From contig NZ_JAKRWM010000001.1 of the NCBI RefSeq assembly GCF_022352055.1, forward strand, positions 434,001 to 498,000: 64,000 nucleotides of DNA. The letters run 5' to 3'. Position numbers and translations under genes: made by a program. The DNA comes from Cohnella mopanensis (lineage in GTDB: Bacteria; Bacillota; Bacilli; Paenibacillales; Paenibacillaceae). Below the pieces are notes generated by a model. The model searched no databases and had not been told where the DNA came from. It worked only from the letters and a program-made list of their open reading frames with translations. Shown one piece after another: positions 60,328-64,000 of this stretch. Within the stretch, counting starts at the first letter, position 1. Each line of letters begins with the position of its first letter.

Positions 60328-63225
60328 ATGAAATTTGCCGTGCTCGATTTTGAAACAACGGGCATGTCGTCCGACAAAGATGAAATCATACAAACGGGAC
60401 TCGCGATTATCGACGAAGCGGGTGCCGTTTGTTCCACGTATTCAAGCTTCGTGCGGCCAAGCAAGCCGATTCCCGAGGAAATTACGCGCTTGACCGGCAT
60501 TCGCAACGAAGACGTTGCATCGGCGCCAGAACTTGAAGATATGCTAAACGATATTGTTCCTATGTTGCAGGATGTTATTCTAGTTGGCCATAACATAGAA
60601 TTCGATGCGCATTTCCTACAAGCCGCCTTGGATAAGAGCGGCTATTTGCCCTTCTCCGGAAGGATGCTGGATACGTTGGACTTGTCCAGGTTGCTCTATC
60701 CTACGCAGCCTTCGCATGCTCTAACCTCGCTTACCCACGCACTGGGAATCACGCATGACCGTCCCCATCAAGCGGATAGTGATGCTCTTGCGACGGCCGA
60801 GCTTTTTCTGATAGGTTTGAGTAAGCTCCGATCGCTTCCTCTATTTACTTTACAGAGATTGGGCGCCATGTTTGACCCCGATCGCAATGATTTGGGCTGG
60901 CTGATCGCAGACACCATTGCTTGGAGAGAAATGCAACCGATGTTGTCAGAGGACGACGTGCACCACTTCCGCCAATTCGCCATGAACGTTGGAGACTGGG
61001 GAGAAGAATCGGGTCTGAATCGTTCGGACGAGGACAACGAAGCTGCAGAGCTGCTAAAGGAAATGGATTTCGAGCAGTACTTATCGGCCGTGCAATCCAA
61101 TTTGAAAGAGCTGTTCCCCGGATACGAAACGAGGGAAGGCCAAGACATCATGTTCCAAGAAGTGTTCGGCGCTCTGCAAGACGATTCCCATCTGCTTGTC
61201 GAAGCGGGAACAGGAACAGGCAAATCGCTAGGATACTTACTACCGTCTCTCTATTACGGGTTGAAGGAAAATAAGAAAGTTGTCGTCAGCACGCACACGA
61301 TCCAGCTTCAGGAGCAACTACGCGAACGAGACTTGCCGTTGCTGCACAAGGCGTTGCCGGTTCCTTTTCGAGCTTCGGTGTTCAAGGGGCGGAGCAATTA
61401 TCTCTGCTTGAGAAAGTTCGAGAACAGGCAGCAAATCCCCGATTACGCCATGAGCCGGGAAGAGGCGGTAACCCGCGGAGGAATGACCGTATGGTTAGGA
61501 GAGACGACAAGAGGGGAATCCGAAGAGCTTAACGTCGGGGGGCGCAATAAAGACGAGTGGGATGCGGTATCGAGCGACGCGGCTTCTTGCCTGAACCGGG
61601 CTTGTCCTTGGTTCAGAAGATGCTTTTACCATCGGGCAAGGCAAGAAGCGGGCAAATCGGATTTGATTATTACGAATCATGCCTTGTTATTCACCGATTT
61701 GCGGGCGGAGCATCGCCTTCTCCCGGCGTATGATCGATTGGTCGTAGATGAAGCCCACCATCTAGAAGAAGTGGCGAGCCATCATCTTGGCCAGAAAACG
61801 GGGCATTCGTCGTTGGCTCTGCCCTTGCAGCGAGTATGGAAGGATGCGAGAACGGGGTTGTTGCCGCAGCTCATTAGCTCGGTATCCTCGCTCGGTACCG
61901 GAGATTCAGGGGCATGGACGGAAAAGCTGGAGTTGCTCGTTCCTAAAGTCCATGAAATCAGAGAGGCTTGGGAACGTTGGATGGAAGCTTTGTTCCAATT
62001 GCTCGCGGCCAATGCGTCAGCCGATGAAACCGGCAATCTCACTTTAAGGCTTAAACCAGCGGAATTGCCTGCACTATGGGATAACGTTTCCGTGGACGGT
62101 CATAACGTGATTCAGCTATTATCGGATCTTATTCGACCGTTGGAGAAATTATCGGCAGAAATCAGAGAAGAGGCGGAAGAGCTCAGCATGCAGGGAATGC
62201 TGACGGATCTGAACGGCGTAGTGAAAGACTTATCTACGGTTAGATCGGATACGCAATCCTTCGTCACGTTGGGCAGGCCCGAATTCGTCTATTGGGTCGA
62301 AGCCCATACGCAGTACAGAGGCAGGTCGGTCTGGGTATACGGCGTGCCTGCCGATGTAAGCGCACTTCTTAAAGAGGGCGTGTTCGATCGCAAATCCAGC
62401 GTCATCATGACCTCCGCAACTCTTACGATCGATAAATCGTTCCGTTATGTGACGGAACAATTAGGGCTAGACGAAGCGGAGAAAGGCGGTCGACTGAAGA
62501 CGGCGATGCTTCCATCGCCTTTCCGTTATAGAGACCAAGCGCTCGTGCTGATTCCGAGAGATTTTCCGGGAATTAAAGGCCGTGACGGGGAATCGGTGTT
62601 TGTAAGCGCGTTAGTCGATTCCTTGCAGGAAATGGCACAGACGGTCGGCGGTCGTATGCTCGTATTGTTCACCTCTCACCGCATGCTTAAGACCGTCTAT
62701 GGCCCGCTTAAGGAGCGGCTGGAATCCAGCGGCATTCAAGTGTTAGGTCAGGGAATGGACGGCGGGAGCCGCAGCCGGCTTACGCAGCAATTCGTGAAGC
62801 AGCCCTTATCGGTGTTGCTTGGGACTAGCAGCTTCTGGGAAGGAATCGATCTTCCGGGAGACGCGCTGACTTGCCTAGCCATTGTTCGGCTTCCTTTCCA
62901 ACCGCCGAACCATCCGGTTGCGGAAGCCAAGTCGGAGAAACTGCTGGCGGAGAACAAAAATCCGTTCATGAAGCTCTCGCTCCCCCAAGCGGTAATCCGC
63001 TTTAAACAAGGCTTCGGTCGACTCGTACGTACGGCTACCGATCGGGGAATCGTTATTCTCTACGACACCAGGGTCATCGATACGAATTACGGTAAATATT
63101 TTTTGTATTCCTTACCCGGTCCGAAGATGGAACATTTGCCGACCGCGGCTATGTCCGCAAGAATCAATTCTTGGTTAGCACCCGTTGCCGTTCAAGAAGA
63201 GGGAGAGACGCATGAAACCCATTAA
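60328..63225 (+). CDS. dinG: ATP-dependent helicase DinG with N-terminal exonuclease domain
   Basis: 965 residues. Residues 1-165 form a DEDDh exonuclease: VLDFETTG, VGHNIEFDAHFL and HQADSDALA. The helicase part has Walker A EAGTGTGKS, DEAH in VVDEAHHLEE, SATLT and motif VI GFGRLVRT. Cysteines spaced C-x4-C-x5-C (SCLNRACPWFRRC) plus an earlier one in NYLCLRKF match the 4Fe-4S set of E. coli DinG, which some Gram-positive DinG proteins have lost. Likely a 3'-5' nuclease and cluster-containing helicase in DNA repair. Confidence 0.95.
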   Translation: MKFAVLDFETTGMSSDKDEIIQTGLAIIDEAGAVCSTYSSFVRPSKPIPEEITRLTGIRNEDVASAPELEDMLNDIVPMLQDVILVGHNIEFDAHFLQAALDKSGYLPFSGRMLDTLDLSRLLYPTQPSHALTSLTHALGITHDRPHQADSDALATAELFLIGLSKLRSLPLFTLQRLGAMFDPDRNDLGWLIADTIAWREMQPMLSEDDVHHFRQFAMNVGDWGEESGLNRSDEDNEAAELLKEMDFEQYLSAVQSNLKELFPGYETREGQDIMFQEVFGALQDDSHLLVEAGTGTGKSLGYLLPSLYYGLKENKKVVVSTHTIQLQEQLRERDLPLLHKALPVPFRASVFKGRSNYLCLRKFENRQQIPDYAMSREEAVTRGGMTVWLGETTRGESEELNVGGRNKDEWDAVSSDAASCLNRACPWFRRCFYHRARQEAGKSDLIITNHALLFTDLRAEHRLLPAYDRLVVDEAHHLEEVASHHLGQKTGHSSLALPLQRVWKDARTGLLPQLISSVSSLGTGDSGAWTEKLELLVPKVHEIREAWERWMEALFQLLAANASADETGNLTLRLKPAELPALWDNVSVDGHNVIQLLSDLIRPLEKLSAEIREEAEELSMQGMLTDLNGVVKDLSTVRSDTQSFVTLGRPEFVYWVEAHTQYRGRSVWVYGVPADVSALLKEGVFDRKSSVIMTSATLTIDKSFRYVTEQLGLDEAEKGGRLKTAMLPSPFRYRDQALVLIPRDFPGIKGRDGESVFVSALVDSLQEMAQTVGGRMLVLFTSHRMLKTVYGPLKERLESSGIQVLGQGMDGGSRSRLTQQFVKQPLSVLLGTSSFWEGIDLPGDALTCLAIVRLPFQPPNHPVAEAKSEKLLAENKNPFMKLSLPQAVIRFKQGFGRLVRTATDRGIVILYDTRVIDTNYGKYFLYSLPGPKMEHLPTAAMSARINSWLAPVAVQEEGETHETH

Positions 63226-63865
63226 AATATCCGAAGCAGTCGTTAGAAGGCTCCCGATTTATTTACGATTTCTTAATGAGCTAAGTCTAAGTAACATACA
63301 GACGGTTTCTTCCCAAGAGCTAGGAGAGAAGCTGGATCTGAATCCCGCCCAAATTCGCAAGGATCTTGCTTATTTCGGAGAGTTCGGACGCAAGGGCGTC
63401 GGCTATAACGTGGATTATCTCATCGAAAAAATTCGCCAAATTCTTAAACTGGATAAAACGATGAACGTCGCATTGGTCGGCACGGGTAACTTGGGCCGCG
63501 CTTTATGCAACTACAATACGTATATCAAAGATAATATGAAGATCGTCGCCGTATTCGATGCGGACACGAGTAAGAAAGGGACTCTCATCAATCGATTGAC
63601 CGTACAGCCGATGCAAGAGCTTACGGATTCCGTCAAACAACTGGACATCTCCGTCGGCATTATTACGGTACCCGCGGCGGAAGCTCAAAATGTGGCGGAT
63701 CAATTCGTGGCAGCGGGCATTCGCGGGATTTTGAATTTTGCCCCAGTAGTGCTGAAGGCTTCGCCTGGCGTAAGAATTCACAATGCGGATTTCACCGCGG
63801 AATTGCTCAGCCTAGCTTATTATATGGATACGATAAACGGAACTAAGGAAGGGAACGAAGCCTAA
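63212..63865 (+). CDS. rex: Redox-sensing transcriptional repressor Rex
   Basis: 217 residues from ATG 63212 behind GAGGGAGAG, inside the last codons of dinG. N-terminal winged helix (RRLPIYLRFLNELSLSNIQTVSSQELGEKLDLNPAQIRKDLAYFGEFGRKG shown here only by its ends RRLPIYLR and FGRKGVGY). The C-terminal Rossmann domain has VALVGTGNLGRALCNY and the domain-swapped end helix. It binds NADH and releases DNA when the NADH/NAD+ ratio rises, so it probably controls respiratory and fermentation genes. Confidence 0.96.
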   Translation: MKPIKISEAVVRRLPIYLRFLNELSLSNIQTVSSQELGEKLDLNPAQIRKDLAYFGEFGRKGVGYNVDYLIEKIRQILKLDKTMNVALVGTGNLGRALCNYNTYIKDNMKIVAVFDADTSKKGTLINRLTVQPMQELTDSVKQLDISVGIITVPAAEAQNVADQFVAAGIRGILNFAPVVLKASPGVRIHNADFTAELLSLAYYMDTINGTKEGNEA

Positions 63866-64000
63866 TGACTCGTCTGCTAATTAAAAATGGAAATTTCGTA
63901 ACGATGGATGAACAATTACCTCAATTTCAAGGCTGGATGGCCATCGAAGGAAATCGGATTGCTGCTCTAGGACAAGGCGCCGCCCCCGAGCACGAAGTAG
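63865..64000 (+). CDS. Amidohydrolase family protein (3' truncated by window)
   Basis: 45 codons visible from ATG 63865, which shares its A with the rex stop (TAATG). RLLIKNGNFVTMDEQLPQ and GWMAIEGNRIAALGQG match the N-terminal beta-sandwich of metal-dependent amidohydrolases of the YtcJ or deaminase type. The metal-binding HxH and catalytic core lie outside the window, so the substrate cannot be assigned. Confidence 0.8.
   Translation, partial: MTRLLIKNGNFVTMDEQLPQFQGWMAIEGNRIAALGQGAAPEHEV

Noticed and set aside
1..64000. Mobile elements, prophage or CRISPR arrays
   Set aside because: No transposase, integrase, phage gene, long direct repeat or spaced repeat array was seen on either strand.

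Overview
The window looks like chromosomal core sequence from an endospore-forming Firmicute of the Paenibacillus/Cohnella type (family Paenibacillaceae). Three things support this. Sporulation genes recur (ypeB end, spoVIF, spoIVA, ypjB, YIEGIA). Gene order from ypfA to dinG closely follows the Bacillus subtilis ypfA-cmk-der-spoIVA-hbs-mtrB-hepST-aro-trp-qcr-dapB-bsh-cca-birA-pan-dinG region. Menaquinone genes of the futalosine type (mqnA with UbiA- and UbiX-family partners) sit inside the heptaprenyl diphosphate synthase operon, which B. subtilis does not have. Almost every gene is on the + strand; only two membrane-protein genes are on the - strand. I see no insertion sequence, prophage or CRISPR array.

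Layout. 1-4.2 kb: end of ypeB, PilZ protein ypfA, ypfB, cmk, plsC, S1-like rpsA. 4.3-9.5 kb: yphA, YIEGIA and its small partner, der, plsY, gpsA, spoVIF. 9.5-12.5 kb: a membrane protein on the - strand, yphE, then a compact group of ferredoxin, nucleotidyltransferase-like protein, second ferredoxin and the YphF-like lipoprotein. 12.7-18.8 kb: spoIVA behind a convincing sigma-E promoter, a three-gene sugar ABC importer with its own promoter, and hbs. 18.9-25.7 kb: tRNA-Pro(GGG), mtrB (TRAP), an unknown membrane-anchored protein, then hepS-menG-ubiA-ubiX-mqnA-hepT and ndk. 25.7-39 kb: cheR, a small helix-turn-helix-like protein, aroC-aroB-aroH, a long leader carrying a TRAP-type attenuator, trpEDCFBA, hisC and tyrA. 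39-45.5 kb is the most accessory part: a lipoprotein, a short promoter-terminator unit, an ECF sigma/anti-sigma/phosphatase operon, an unknown protein, a gamma-carbonic anhydrase remnant, an IDEAL-domain protein and an acetyl esterase. 45.5-49.7 kb: ypiF, qcrABC, ypjA, ypjB. 49.7-64 kb: yitT-like gene (-), MazG-like ypjD, TPR protein, dapB, mgsA, bshB1, bshA, cca, birA, a structured leader, panBCD, TPR protein, dinG, rex and the start of an amidohydrolase.

How the genes fit together. Chorismate synthesis (aroC, aroB), its conversion to prephenate (aroH) and the Trp, Phe/Tyr and His branches (trp, tyrA, hisC) are contiguous. mtrB encodes the tryptophan-sensing RNA-binding protein, and the trpE leader carries six GAG triplets with exact 5-nt periodicity ahead of an intrinsic terminator. 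Menaquinone head-group, tail and methylation genes feed the qcr complex, and rex is the likely NADH-sensing regulator of respiration. The strongest regulatory observations are the trp leader, the panBCD leader (structured RNA ending in a terminator, possibly the pan motif), and the 39.9-40.06 kb unit, where a perfect sigma-A consensus promoter overlaps a CcpA-type operator and ends in a terminator about 73 nt later.
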